Shown in pieces: positions 8,980 through 17,606 of a stretch of DNA of 64,000 bases. Within the stretch, counting starts at the first letter, position 1. Each line of letters begins with the position of its first letter. The translations under genes were made by a program, and so were the position numbers. Origin of the DNA: an uncultured Muribaculaceae bacterium (GTDB taxonomy: Bacteria > Bacteroidota > Bacteroidia > Bacteroidales > Muribaculaceae); contig CAJULY010000005.1 in the NCBI GenBank assembly GCA_910587185.1, positions 62,001-126,000 of the forward strand, read 5' to 3'. The notes beneath the pieces are model-generated. The model saw only the letters and a list, made by a program, of their open reading frames with translations. It had not been told where the DNA came from and did no database searches.

Positions 8980-10060
8980 CAAAGAACAAGGTTTTAATTG
9001 TCGATACCTCCGAATCCGAGAGTTGTTAGGATTATGGAGGTGGCAAAACTGCCGCCCGGTGCCGTCGTGGTAACAGCGATGAAATTCACCCACGGTACAG
9101 CGCAAAAGTTAATCAACTGGCAAAAATGCGAGGGATACAAGTTCCCCGTTATTATCATAATAGATAACATTAACGCTGTAGATCTTCTCTCGGTGATGCG
9201 CGACGGTGGCGCTGTTGACATTATCCAACGACCGGCCATCGACAAGCAACTAATTGAACCCGTCAGAAAGTATGCGAAGCCGGAAAGCATTGTAGCTCAG
9301 CTTGACAATGCGCTGATTCCACGACGCAGCAAGAAATTCAAGGAGATTGAATAGTCTATCGGGCGCATAGACCAAACCAACGCCAACTGCATCATCTTTG
9401 GCGAAAGCGGTATGGGCAAGAAGCAGATTGCCCGGCAAATCTATCTCTAAAGCTCCCGGACACAGAAGCCAATAACGGTAATCGAGGCAGGAGGCGCGGA
9501 GCTTGTGGGCCTGCACGACCCTAAATCCGACCGCAACGAGATGTATAACCGCATCAAGAGCTACTTCCATAACGCTGCCGGCGGCACTATCATCCTAAAA
9601 AAACATCCAGTTGCTAAACTTCGAGAAACAATCTGTGTTCCTCCACATTCTCTCGTAGGAACACCCAGATGTGAGGATGATATGTACCGCCAATGGAACA
9701 CTGATGAAAATGCTTGCTGAGGAAGATTTACGAGACAACCTTTTCTATATGTTGCGCCAGTCGGGTATCACTGTGCCTCCATTGCGCGAGATGACCGAGG
9801 ATATTCCGGACATTGCCGATTATCTTCTCGCAGTATATGCGCATAAGACATCCCAGACGAGAAAGCGACTCGACGCATCGGCAATCAAGGCTCTGAAACT
9901 TTATTCCTGGCCGGGCAATATCCGTGAACTGAAAGATTCCATTCTAATGGCCGACTTTCATGCCGATGGTGACGCCATATCTACCGATGGCCTTGTTTTC
10001 AGCGACATCCAACCGGAAACTGCCGAATGTGTCCGAAAAGACACTGATTCAGCTCCGTAA
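8980..10060 (+). pseudogene. Decayed receiver / sigma-54-type regulator (RteB-like)
   Basis: Pieces of one protein are spread over two frames. A receiver-like start (KVLIVDTSESES) is broken near 9020. The main piece (from about 8998) contains VVVTAMKFTHGTAQKLINW and an AAA start with GESGMGKKQIARQIYL. In-frame stops occur at 9352-9354 and 9448-9450. A frameshift falls in the A7 run near 9597-9603, and a third stop at 9656-9658. The last piece reads ITVPPLREMTEDIPDIADYL and WPGNIRELK, the sigma-54 activator C-terminal signatures. Such regulators resemble RteB-type controllers of Bacteroidales conjugative elements (inference). It is clearly inactive. Confidence 0.8.
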
Positions 10061-10109
10061 GAAGCACCACGCATTTCCCACTAAGGCAATACCAGAGACG
10101 TCACTAAGA

Positions 10110-10130
10110 AGCGTGAATTGCACGCTTTTT
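10110..10130 (+). terminator. Short intrinsic terminator
   Basis: AGCGTG/CACGCT stem with loop AATTG followed by TTTTT, just downstream of the decayed regulator. Confidence 0.6.
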
Positions 10131-10150
10131 GTCAATAATTCATAGTTTGC

Positions 10151-10202
10151 TGAATAAAATAAGCCCTATTTTATTCAATACAATGATTTGATTGAATAAA
10201 AT
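10151..10202 (+). promoter_or_regulatory. Triple TTGAATAAAAT-type operator before the ATPase gene
   Basis: TGAATAAAATA (10151-10161) and TATTTTATTCA (10167-10177) form a perfect 11-bp inverted repeat around AGCCC. A third direct copy, TTGAATAAAAT, lies at 10192-10202, 30 bases before the ATG of the next gene. The spacing suggests an operator; the binding protein is unknown. Confidence 0.5.
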
Positions 10203-10232
10203 CGCTATATTTGCAGTCTAAAACGGACTGTA

Positions 10233-11471
10233 ATGAAAACAACGATACTCAATCAGCGGGCAGAGCGCGACGAATTGTTGTCGCGCCCTTATCAGCGACG
10301 CCATACCAAGTATGACGCTGACGAACTTTTGCAGAACCCGCTTATCAAACTTATAACCGGCCCTCGTCGCGTAGGCAAATCCGTTTTTGCCCTGCTGATG
10401 TTGCAAGGCAAGAATTTTGCCTACCTCAATTTTGACGATAGCCAGTTGCTTGAAAAATGGGACGAGGATCTGGCAATGTCAGCACTTGATGATGTCTATC
10501 CCGATTATGACTTCATGCTGCTTGATGAAATTCAGAATCTTCCTGATTGGGATTTGTGGGTAAGCAAACTCTACCGTCGTGGAAAGAATCTGATAATAAC
10601 CGGCAGCAATGCAAAGATGTTGAGCAGTGAAATGGCGACGGTTCTGACCGGTCGTTATTTACAGATTGAGATGTTGCCTTTCAGCCTTGAAGAAACCATG
10701 AGTTGGAAAAACATCCGCCCCGACCGGGAAGAACAGGCGGCACAGGCAATAATGCTGGCTGATGACTATATGCGAAACGGTGGGTATCCTGAAACAATCC
10801 CTGCCCGTAGCATAACCAAAAGCTATCTTTCCACACTGTTTGATTCAATCCTGCTGAAAGATGTCGCACAACGTCATAAAGTGAGAAATACTTCTGATCT
10901 ATATAATCTTGCCTCCTATCTGTTGTCAAACTTCTGCAATCCGATTTCTGCCAACGAACTTGCCGGCGAACTGAGTTTGTCAAGTGTAGCGACAACAAAG
11001 AAATTCTGCGACTATCTCAACGAGCCTTACCTGTTCTTCTATTTGCCGCGCTTCAACAACAAGCTGAAACTGATGAACAAGGCTCCGAAAAAGGTATATG
11101 TTGTTGACAACGGTTTTGTGCAAAGTACAGCGTTCAATCTGAGCGAAAATCTCGGCAGACTGTTGGAAAACCAAGTCTTTGTAGAACTCCTGCGCCGTGT
11201 CTATATCCCCGGACAAACGCTTTTCTATTATCGCACCCGCAACGATAAAGAGATAGATTTTGTCACCCGTAAAGGCACGAAAGTGGAACAACTAATCCAA
11301 GTCTGTTACGACATGACCTCCGAGAAAACCCGTAAACGCGAACTCGACGCTCTCGTCGAAGCCGCCGAAGAACTCCACTGCGACAATCTCCTTGTCATTA
11401 CTAACGCCCACCAAGTAGTAGTTGAATGGAGAGATCTAACAATAAATATAGTCTCAATCAATAAGTTTTAA
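10233..11471 (+). CDS. AAA ATPase with DUF4143 / PD-(D/E)xK-like C-terminus
   Basis: A 412-residue protein. Walker A GPRRVGKS spans residues 43-50, Walker B is MLLDEIQ (about 93-99), and sensor-1 is IITGSNAKML. The C-terminal DUF4143 region has a winged-helix part followed by the nuclease-fold-like block LENQVFVELLRR ... YYRTRNDKEIDFV. The nuclease-like residues may be structural rather than catalytic. Family members are common in Bacteroidetes and archaea; their cellular role is unsettled. The gene is more AT-rich than the flanking chromosome and sits inside the tRNA-Lys island, 20 bases before the deoxyribosyltransferase/TIR-like gene. Confidence 0.85.
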   Translation: MKTTILNQRAERDELLSRPYQRRHTKYDADELLQNPLIKLITGPRRVGKSVFALLMLQGKNFAYLNFDDSQLLEKWDEDLAMSALDDVYPDYDFMLLDEIQNLPDWDLWVSKLYRRGKNLIITGSNAKMLSSEMATVLTGRYLQIEMLPFSLEETMSWKNIRPDREEQAAQAIMLADDYMRNGGYPETIPARSITKSYLSTLFDSILLKDVAQRHKVRNTSDLYNLASYLLSNFCNPISANELAGELSLSSVATTKKFCDYLNEPYLFFYLPRFNNKLKLMNKAPKKVYVVDNGFVQSTAFNLSENLGRLLENQVFVELLRRVYIPGQTLFYYRTRNDKEIDFVTRKGTKVEQLIQVCYDMTSEKTRKRELDALVEAAEELHCDNLLVITNAHQVVVEWRDLTINIVSINKF

Positions 11472-11491
11472 ACAAAGGAATTATAATAAAA

Positions 11492-12334
11492 ATGTCAAAA
11501 AAAGAAAATAAGGATTGCTTTGTAATTATGCCTATTGCTGAGTGTGAGGGCTACGAACCTAATCACTTTGCACATGTATATAATGACATTATAAAACCGG
11601 CTGTTGCTAAAACGGATTATATAGCAACGAGAGCTGATGAAGTAAAAGAGACAAACTTAATTCATTTGGATATTCTTAAAAAGCTAATAGATGCACCTAT
11701 TGCAATATGCGATTTAAGCACGAGAAATCCTAATGTCCTATTTGAATTAGGTATTAGACAGGCTTTTGATAAGCCAGTCGTTTTAATTCAAGAGAAAGGC
11801 ACACCTAAAATTTTCGATATTGCACCCTTAAGATATTTGGAATACTCTAAGGATATGCGCTATCATGAGGTTATTGAAACTCAAAATAAATTATGCGAGG
11901 CTATTAATGCTACTAAGGGGGCAGAAACAGAAGCCGGCAACATAAATTCAATAGTTAAATTAATGGCTTTAAGTTCACCGGCTCTTATGCCTAATTTGGA
12001 TAATAACAATAAGGAGTTGCTATCTCTTGATGTCGTTCGGTCTCAAATATCTGATTTAAGAATGATGATGGAAATGATGATGCATGAAAGTCGTCGTCCA
12101 TCGGCAAAGCCAGTATCAATGGTGGCAGTTGAATATGAACGAATATCCAATAAATTGGAAAAATTAGCTACGGGCAAATTAAGTTTATCTCAGGCAGACA
12201 TGGAATACTCAAAGTTAATGCAAGAAACCGAAGCGTTAATGATGAATTGCTCGAATGAAAATGAACATATGATGTTAAAATTTTTAATGGATAGGGTTTA
12301 TCGTCAAAGAGAAGAGTTTTTCAGAAATAGATGA
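11492..12334 (+). CDS. Nucleoside deoxyribosyltransferase/TIR-like protein with helical tail
   Basis: The 280-residue product opens with CFVIMPIAE, then FAHVYNDIIKPAV and DAPIAICDLSTRNPNVLFELGIRQA. This is the signature layout of the deoxyribosyltransferase/TIR-like Rossmannoid fold, with the conserved acidic residue in NVLFELG. Residues 170-280 are a Met- and Lys-rich helical extension. Proteins of this group often degrade or sense nucleotides, including NAD-type substrates, in defence contexts; no reaction can be assigned here. The gene is strikingly AT-rich and is the last gene of the island, suggesting recent acquisition. The nearby ATPase may be a partner (inference). Confidence 0.6.
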   Translation: MSKKENKDCFVIMPIAECEGYEPNHFAHVYNDIIKPAVAKTDYIATRADEVKETNLIHLDILKKLIDAPIAICDLSTRNPNVLFELGIRQAFDKPVVLIQEKGTPKIFDIAPLRYLEYSKDMRYHEVIETQNKLCEAINATKGAETEAGNINSIVKLMALSSPALMPNLDNNNKELLSLDVVRSQISDLRMMMEMMMHESRRPSAKPVSMVAVEYERISNKLEKLATGKLSLSQADMEYSKLMQETEALMMNCSNENEHMMLKFLMDRVYRQREEFFRNR

Positions 12335-12494
12335 GAAGAGTAGTTTAATTTCAAATAAATTACTCTCTTTGTAATATCCCAATGAAACAATGGGGAAGAA
12401 CATTGAAATAGTGTCGTGTGCAATTCGTGAACAACGGATAAGACAGCATTACAATATTCTGAAATCCACTTAGTTACAACGATATATCCCGGCT

Positions 12495-12581
12495 TCTCCG
12501 GGGTTACCAATCGATTAAGCCAAATTGCTAATTTACAGCAGTTTGGCTTAATTATTTCTATGAAATGTCTGCAAAAATCAT
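12495..12581. repeat. Right copy of island-flanking direct repeat (att-like)
   Basis: Same-orientation, 87-nt partner of 4994-5080. It keeps the TCTCCGGGGT of the tRNA 3' end, the terminator hairpin and the TGTCTGCAAAA block, but the rest of a tRNA is absent, so it is a tail without a functional gene. Confidence 0.5.
12517..12549 (+). terminator. Duplicate of the tRNA-Lys terminator
   Basis: AAGCCAAATTGCT / AGCAGTTTGGCTT, the same 13-bp stem as at 5016-5048, followed by AATTATTTCT. It would terminate transcription leaving the island. Confidence 0.6.
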
Positions 12582-12762
12582 AAATTATCTTGCAGCGGAA
12601 AGGGAGTAGATTATAGAAAACCGCAGAAGCTGAGAGGCGCCCCAAGAGGGTGGGCTCCTGCATCCTTGACTAAGATAAACGTGTTGAACTCCAATTAGTT
12701 AATGGGGCAGGTGTAATTTCATGCTGATTTCGGGGGGATGTCTGAAGGATGCGTTTGCAGAC

Positions 12763-12978
12763 TCAGGAAGCGAGAGCTTTGGAGAGGGCGGCGATGATGA
12801 GGCCGAGGAGGGTGAGGCCAAGGGCGGTATAGCGGAGAATGTCGATGGCTTTCAGGAGCGACGTGGAAGCGTGAAGGCCTTTATGTAGCCTGAAACCGAC
12901 CAGTGCACGGATGGTCCATGCGGCGCAGAAGCAGCCAATTGCGCAGATGAAGATGATTATTATAGCCCAGAGCAGCAT
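12763..12978 (-). CDS. Small two-helix membrane protein
   Basis: From ATG 12978 the product is 71 residues with two hydrophobic segments (LLWAIIIIFICAIGCFCAAW and LRYTALGLTLLGLIIAAL). The ATG lies one base after the TGA of the preceding gene. A start at 13008 would overlap it by 29 bases. Not recognised. The pair of small membrane proteins is probably co-transcribed. Confidence 0.5.
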   Translation of the reverse strand: MLLWAIIIIFICAIGCFCAAWTIRALVGFRLHKGLHASTSLLKAIDILRYTALGLTLLGLIIAALSKALAS

Positions 12979-12979
12979 A

Positions 12980-13267
12980 TCAGAAGAAGATATAAGTGGC
13001 GAATCCAAGAATCAAGAGAAGTATGACCCCCATGATTATCATTTTCTTTAAGTATCGCGTCATTCCCTGTTTCCGCGCATAGTAGCAGCGATATCCCATG
13101 ACTGTGAATGCAACGAGGGAAATGGCCCACAGAAGGATTATGTTCAGCCTGTAAGAAATGACAGAAGAGGGAAGCAGGATCAGAATTGTGATCGCTGCAG
13201 CAAGCAGAATCGAGATTACGCGTATCGCTTTGTCATGAGGTGTTACGGGTTGCGGGGTCATAGACAT
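12980..13267 (-). CDS. Small three-helix membrane protein
   Basis: A 95-residue product with a short polar N-terminus and three hydrophobic segments (about residues 15-33, 40-58 and 74-94). Its stop is one base from the next start. I do not recognise a family. An ATG two codons downstream is an alternative start. Confidence 0.5.
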   Translation of the reverse strand: MSMTPQPVTPHDKAIRVISILLAAAITILILLPSSVISYRLNIILLWAISLVAFTVMGYRCYYARKQGMTRYLKKMIIMGVILLLILGFATYIFF

Positions 13268-13343
13268 ATAACGCCTTCTTTCCTGAAAAGGTTGTCAGGG
13301 TAATTTGATTGGGAGCGCAGGAAAGAACGCGTCGGACAGGGTC

Positions 13344-13369
13344 GGACGGGTCTTTTTCCGGAGGAGGGG
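13344..13369. repeat. GC-rich intergenic repeat fragment
   Basis: GGACGGGTCTTTTTCCGGAG and the following GAGGGG recur, with one extra T, at 27419-27445. This links the intergenic space here to the repeat zone at 27 kb. The rest of 13268-13400 shows no gene. Confidence 0.5.
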
Positions 13370-13400
13370 GAGGAACTTCGGGCGTATCTGATAGGGAGGT

Positions 13401-13910
13401 TCAGCGGCGCATCAGGCGGTTGATGACGAGCCATCCTCCGAGGATCTGAAGAAGCATTCCGGGAATGCCTAAGCGGAAATCCTGACAAGCGAGGAAAAAA
13501 TCGCCTTTCATGATCCATTCTCCAAGGGTGCCGACAACCTGATAGGAAAGAACAACCAGCGCCAGAAGCGTGAGTGAGGCTTTTTTGAAATGCGAAGCTG
13601 CATAACCGGCGCCCACGGCGAGCAGTGCCGATTTAAGCAGGATAGCCGGCAATGCGGCCGCATGCGGCATTCCGAAGAGCAGGGAGTTGACAACCGGAGA
13701 AGCGATGGCTGTCAGAAGTCCTACGCGCCAGCCGTATTTGTAGGCACCGGCGAGGGTGAAGAAATAGATGGGCAGCCATATAATTCCGCCCTGAGGGATG
13801 AGGTGGACGAGCTGAGGCAAGAAGATGTTGCCGGCAATAAAGGCCAAGGCCACGAAATAGGTAGCGGGACTGGAGAAGGGAAGTGAATGAAGTCTTATTG
13901 TTGTCTGCAT
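13401..13910 (-). CDS. ECF transporter S component-like membrane protein
   Basis: From ATG 13910 the product is 169 residues with about five to six hydrophobic segments. Its small-residue-rich pattern (PQGGIIWLPIYFFTLAGAYKYGW, read in pieces, and AIASPVVNSLLFGMP) is typical of the substrate-binding S component of energy-coupling-factor vitamin transporters. A longer start at 14006 would run into DUF1893. The substrate is unknown. It is the last gene of the polyferredoxin-AKR-DUF1893-ECF operon, eight bases after the gene before it. Confidence 0.65.
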   Translation of the reverse strand: MQTTIRLHSLPFSSPATYFVALAFIAGNIFLPQLVHLIPQGGIIWLPIYFFTLAGAYKYGWRVGLLTAIASPVVNSLLFGMPHAAALPAILLKSALLAVGAGYAASHFKKASLTLLALVVLSYQVVGTLGEWIMKGDFFLACQDFRLGIPGMLLQILGGWLVINRLMRR

Positions 13911-13918
13911 AATATCTT

Positions 13919-14350
13919 CTATTGGATGATGTTTTCTTTGTTGTTGCTTTTTACGAAGTCCACTATCAGCGGGAGGCAGGGGGCTGCATCCGTGCAGTCG
14001 CGGCAAAGAGTTTCGACGGGACAGATTCCGGTGCCTGCCCTGTTGATTATGTTTGGGACAAGGACGCCGTAGCTGGCGGTGATCGATGCGTCCTCGAGGA
14101 ATTCAAAGGCGGGACGGCTCATAACGTCGGCATAGACTGACCGGACGCCGCCGAGCATCATCAGGGCGGCCGCACCTTTGCCTACGACCTTGTCGGCGAT
14201 TTCAGCGCCACGAAGCGGAGAGGATTCATCGAGGACGAACCGGAGAAGGTCCTTCACTCCGCGCAGGTGTCCGAGGATGACGGCGCCGTCGGTGCGCCGA
14301 ATGACGCAGGAACAGTTCTCGCGATGAAGTATTCCGATCAGTTCTTCCAT
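13919..14350 (-). CDS. DUF1893-domain protein
   Basis: A 143-residue protein with the DUF1893 pattern: CSCVIRRTDG, the IADKVVGKGAAALM segment and the C-terminal CPVETLC cysteine pair plus two more cysteines (CRDCTDAAPC). The four clustered cysteines could bind a metal or an iron-sulfur cluster (inference). The gene lies three bases after the ferredoxin-AKR gene. The function of the family is not established to my knowledge; its company suggests a redox role. Confidence 0.75.
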   Translation of the reverse strand: MEELIGILHRENCSCVIRRTDGAVILGHLRGVKDLLRFVLDESSPLRGAEIADKVVGKGAAALMMLGGVRSVYADVMSRPAFEFLEDASITASYGVLVPNIINRAGTGICPVETLCRDCTDAAPCLPLIVDFVKSNNKENIIQ

Positions 14351-14353
14351 CTC

Positions 14354-15787
14354 CTATATCTTTTCCTGTTTGAGATCCTCTACAAACCGGTCGATGCGGT
14401 GAAGCTCGGCGGGGATGTCGATTGCCTGGGGACAATGGGGCGCACATTGGTTGCAGCCTATGCAATGGCTTGCCTGACGAAGTTTCGGCACTGAGCGGTC
14501 GTAACCGACAAGGAAAGCACGGCGCGCCTTCCGATAGTTCTCGCTCTGCGACGATTCGGGGACATTGCCTTCGTTAATGCATTTGTTGTAGTGAAGGAGA
14601 ATGGCAGGGATGTCGATTCCGTAAGGACATGGCATGCAGTATTTGCAGTCATTGCAAGGCACCGTAGGATACTGCACCATCAGGTCGGCGGTAGAGTAGA
14701 GAAAATCCAGTTCTTCGTCGGTGAGCGGTTTCAGAGGGCAGAATGAATTCAGGTTGTCGATGAGGTGCTCCTTGTAGGTCATGCCGCTCAAGACGGTCAG
14801 GACTCCGGCGGGAGTCCCCGCATAGCGGAAGGCCCATGAGGCAACGCTTCGTTCCGGTTCCTTCTGGCGGAGACGTGCCATGATGTGGTCGGGCACATTC
14901 GCCAGACGTCCTCCCAGAAGCGGCTCCATTATAATGGCGGGAATTGCGCGTTTTTCAAGCTCGGTGTAGAGATACTCGGCATTCGTGTTGCGGGGATTAA
15001 TCTCTTTCGCGTGCTTCCAGTCGATGTAGTTGAGCTGTATCTGGACGAAATCCCATTTGTATTCATCGTGTTTCGACAGCAGATAGTCGAACACCTTGAT
15101 GTCACCGTGGTAGGAAAAACCGAGATTGCGGATTCTGCCGGCCTCCCGCTCTTTCAGGAGGAAGTCGAGGACTCCGTTGTCGATATAGCGTTTGTTGAAC
15201 TCATCCATTCCGTCGCCCATCCCTACGCCGTGGAGAAGCATGTAGTCGATATAGTCGGTCTGCAATTCCTTCAGAGAATTACGGTACATTTCGATCGACG
15301 CCTCGCGACTCCAAGTGGCGGGTGCGAAATTGGAGAGCTTCGTGGCGATGAAATAGGTGTCGCGGGGATGACGGCTCAACGCTATGCCGGTCGCATGTTC
15401 GGAGCGGCCCTTGCAGTAGGCGGGCGATGTGTCGAAATAATTGACGCCGTGGGCGATGGCCGTATCCACGAGATCATTGACGGTTTCCTGGTCGATAGCG
15501 TCGTCGCCGTTGTCTCTCGCGCTGTCGCCCGAGACGGTGGGCCAGCGCATACACCCGTAGCCGAGCAGCGACACTTTCTCGCCTGTCTTCGGATTCGTGC
15601 GATAGGTCATCTTGCCTTTTGGCAGTGCAGCCGATGAGGTTCTGTCGCCTGTCACTTTGTTGTCGGAGGAGTTGCATCCCGCCAGCGCGAGGCCCGTTAC
15701 AGAAGCGCCGAGTCCGAGGCGTTTGAGGAAACTGCGGCGGTCCATGTTATCTTTCATATTGTCGGAATTCAGGATTTTGTTAGACAT
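14354..15787 (-). CDS. Aldo/keto reductase with C-terminal 4Fe-4S domain, exported
   Basis: The N-terminus has a twin-arginine-like motif (DRRSFLKRLGLG) followed by a lipobox-like LALAGC. The body is an AKR barrel (FDTSPAYCKGRSE, then ATKLS, then LLHGVG). The C-terminal 120 residues contain two cysteine clusters, CNDCKYCMPCPYGIDIP and CIGCNQCAPHCPQAIDIP, for two 4Fe-4S centres. Starting at 15787 overlaps the upstream gene by 8 bp; 15757 is another possible start. It is probably a periplasmic or lipid-anchored reductase receiving electrons from the polyferredoxin encoded just upstream (inference). Confidence 0.8.
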   Translation of the reverse strand: MSNKILNSDNMKDNMDRRSFLKRLGLGASVTGLALAGCNSSDNKVTGDRTSSAALPKGKMTYRTNPKTGEKVSLLGYGCMRWPTVSGDSARDNGDDAIDQETVNDLVDTAIAHGVNYFDTSPAYCKGRSEHATGIALSRHPRDTYFIATKLSNFAPATWSREASIEMYRNSLKELQTDYIDYMLLHGVGMGDGMDEFNKRYIDNGVLDFLLKEREAGRIRNLGFSYHGDIKVFDYLLSKHDEYKWDFVQIQLNYIDWKHAKEINPRNTNAEYLYTELEKRAIPAIIMEPLLGGRLANVPDHIMARLRQKEPERSVASWAFRYAGTPAGVLTVLSGMTYKEHLIDNLNSFCPLKPLTDEELDFLYSTADLMVQYPTVPCNDCKYCMPCPYGIDIPAILLHYNKCINEGNVPESSQSENYRKARRAFLVGYDRSVPKLRQASHCIGCNQCAPHCPQAIDIPAELHRIDRFVEDLKQEKI

Positions 15788-17282
15788 TTCTGTGGCGTTC
15801 ATGGCCTTCGACATAGATGGCGCTGAACGGCCGCGAGGGACATAGATTCTCGCAAGCGCCGCAACCGATGCATCGTTCGGTGTTTACCGCAGGGATTTTC
15901 GGCGCGTTCTCGTTTTTAGGATCGGAGGATACCATAGTTATGGCTCCGACAAGGCAATGTCGTGCGCAGTTTCCGCATTCCACGCCATCGGTCAGCGGAA
16001 TGCAGTTTTCCTTAACCCAGACGGCATGTCCGATCTGGATGGCCGATTTGTCGGCAGCGGTTATCGGGAGAATCGCACCGGCCGGACATACTTCCGAGCA
16101 GCGCGTACACTCTGGGCGGCAGTATCCGCGCTCGTAGGATGAGACGGGCTGCATAAGGGTGGCGACGTCGGTCGAGGGACGGAGCACACCGTTGGGACAC
16201 ACAGAGACGCAGAGCTGACACGCGGTGCAGTGAGAGGCAAGATGGCGCAGACCCTGAGCTCCGGGAGGAACGATGGGGGTTACACGCTTAGGAATCTTCT
16301 TATCTTCAATGACCGCGAGCCCCCCGTCGATTTTCTTTTCCTGGGCGTGGATAGCCGCAGTCGTGGCGATGACAGCTGTGGCAGAGAGGAATTGGCGGCG
16401 TTTGCCGTCGATCTTTTCTTCCGGGTCACGGGACGCGTCCGGTTTCTTTGCCGAGGGTCTCAGCCGGTAGGAGATCGCTCCCTTGGTGCATTTGCCGATG
16501 CAGTCGAAGCAGGTTACACAACGGGAATAGTCGATGGCGTGTTTCTTGCTGTTGATGCATGAAGCCTTGCAGTTCCTCGCGCAGAGACCGCAACCGTTGC
16601 ATTTCGTTGTGTCTATGACAGGACGGAAGAGCGAATAGCGCGAGAGGAAACCGAGAACGGTGCCTACGGGGCAGATGGTGTTGCAGTAGGTGCGGCCATT
16701 GCGCCACGACAGGACTGCGAGCGCCACAAGGGTGACAACGGCGACAGCGAGGGTGACACCCCCTTTAAGCCATACATCGACCGAGTAGAACATGTAGTCG
16801 CCACGGGCTTCTGACCATCGGGCCAGAAGATTGTTGCCCCATTGCCAGAGAGGCGAGAGGAGGCTCTGCACAATGCGGCCGTAGGCACTGTAGGGAGCAA
16901 GCAGAGCCACAAACGCGCCTATGCCCGCTATGATGGCGGCAACCATAAGCAGCAACATGACGTAGCGGAGCGGGTTGAGAGCTTTCGAATAGGAATAATG
17001 GTTCTTTTTCCTTTTCTTGCCAAGCCATCCGAAGCCGTCCTGCATTATTCCGAGAGGACAGATTACGGAACAGTAAAGTCGTCCGAAAAGCAAAGTGAGG
17101 AGAACCAGGGCCAGAATCACCCCGACGTTAAGAGCGAGGAGGGCGGGCAGGAACTGGATCTTGGCCATCCATCCGAAAAACCGATGGACCGTTCCCGTGA
17201 AATCAAGGAATAGAGCGGTGACGAGCAGGATGCTGATGACAGCCAGGATCTGTCTTGTTTTTTTCAACATGGATTGTCGCAT
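15780..17282 (-). CDS. Membrane polyferredoxin (NapH/CcoG-like)
   Basis: A 500-residue protein. The first 240 residues contain several transmembrane helices and two CxxxCP motifs (CSVICPLG and CNTICPVG) seen in NapH/CcoG-type quinol-linked proteins. Two ferredoxin-type clusters follow (CNGCGLCARNCKASC and CVTCFDCIGKC). After a second, Tat-like hydrophobic segment (RRQFLSATAVIATTAA) come more ferredoxin clusters, the last being CIGCGACENLCPSRPF. Such proteins pass electrons from the membrane pool to periplasmic acceptors. Here it heads the operon with the ferredoxin-AKR. It is divergent from an AraC regulator at 17607. Confidence 0.85.
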   Translation of the reverse strand: MRQSMLKKTRQILAVISILLVTALFLDFTGTVHRFFGWMAKIQFLPALLALNVGVILALVLLTLLFGRLYCSVICPLGIMQDGFGWLGKKRKKNHYSYSKALNPLRYVMLLLMVAAIIAGIGAFVALLAPYSAYGRIVQSLLSPLWQWGNNLLARWSEARGDYMFYSVDVWLKGGVTLAVAVVTLVALAVLSWRNGRTYCNTICPVGTVLGFLSRYSLFRPVIDTTKCNGCGLCARNCKASCINSKKHAIDYSRCVTCFDCIGKCTKGAISYRLRPSAKKPDASRDPEEKIDGKRRQFLSATAVIATTAAIHAQEKKIDGGLAVIEDKKIPKRVTPIVPPGAQGLRHLASHCTACQLCVSVCPNGVLRPSTDVATLMQPVSSYERGYCRPECTRCSEVCPAGAILPITAADKSAIQIGHAVWVKENCIPLTDGVECGNCARHCLVGAITMVSSDPKNENAPKIPAVNTERCIGCGACENLCPSRPFSAIYVEGHERHRNV

Positions 17283-17606
17283 AATGAACTGGTTTAAACT
17301 TGATTCAAAATGTTTGCACTTGTTTCAACTTCGCAAAATTACAGCAAACCGACGTAATGTATATTAATCAAATTACGGATTGGCTTACCTTAATTACAGA
17401 TAATTGCCGCGTGGCACGACAGCCGGCATTTGCAAAGTTAATGATTTGCCAGAAAGATTCCAACAGTCAGGCAACAGTGAGGGATATTTCTCTGTAGTCC
17501 AGCGGACAACATGTTTTACCGAATGATTAACCAATCTTACCGATATGACCCGGAGAATGTTGGTTTTGATTCCATGAAATGATATATTTGCAAAAAAAAC
17601 CGTTAT
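17283..17606. promoter_or_regulatory. Divergent control region between redox operon and AraC gene
   Basis: No gene is seen. A rightward promoter fits TTGG (17560-17563), 19 bases, TATATTTG (17583-17590). A leftward -7-like TAATTTTG reads on the minus strand at 17341-17334. Near 17297-17331 two copies of ACTTGNTTC (ACTTGATTC and ACTTGTTTC) may be binding half-sites for the AraC regulator (inference). Confidence 0.5.

Larger units (their letters stand above)
12335..12762. other. Gene-free island boundary
   Basis: No convincing coding frame is seen. The stretch contains the right copy of the 87-nt repeat with its terminator, and GC-richer sequence from about 12620 that marks the return to chromosome-like composition. 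There is no integrase gene. Confidence 0.5.

Noticed and set aside
12495..12581. A second complete tRNA-Lys
   Set aside because: Only the 3' tail and terminator are recognisable; no D or anticodon arm can be drawn upstream.
14885..15637. Plus-strand frame of 250 residues
   Set aside because: Antisense to the ferredoxin-AKR gene, whose catalytic and cysteine motifs are clear.
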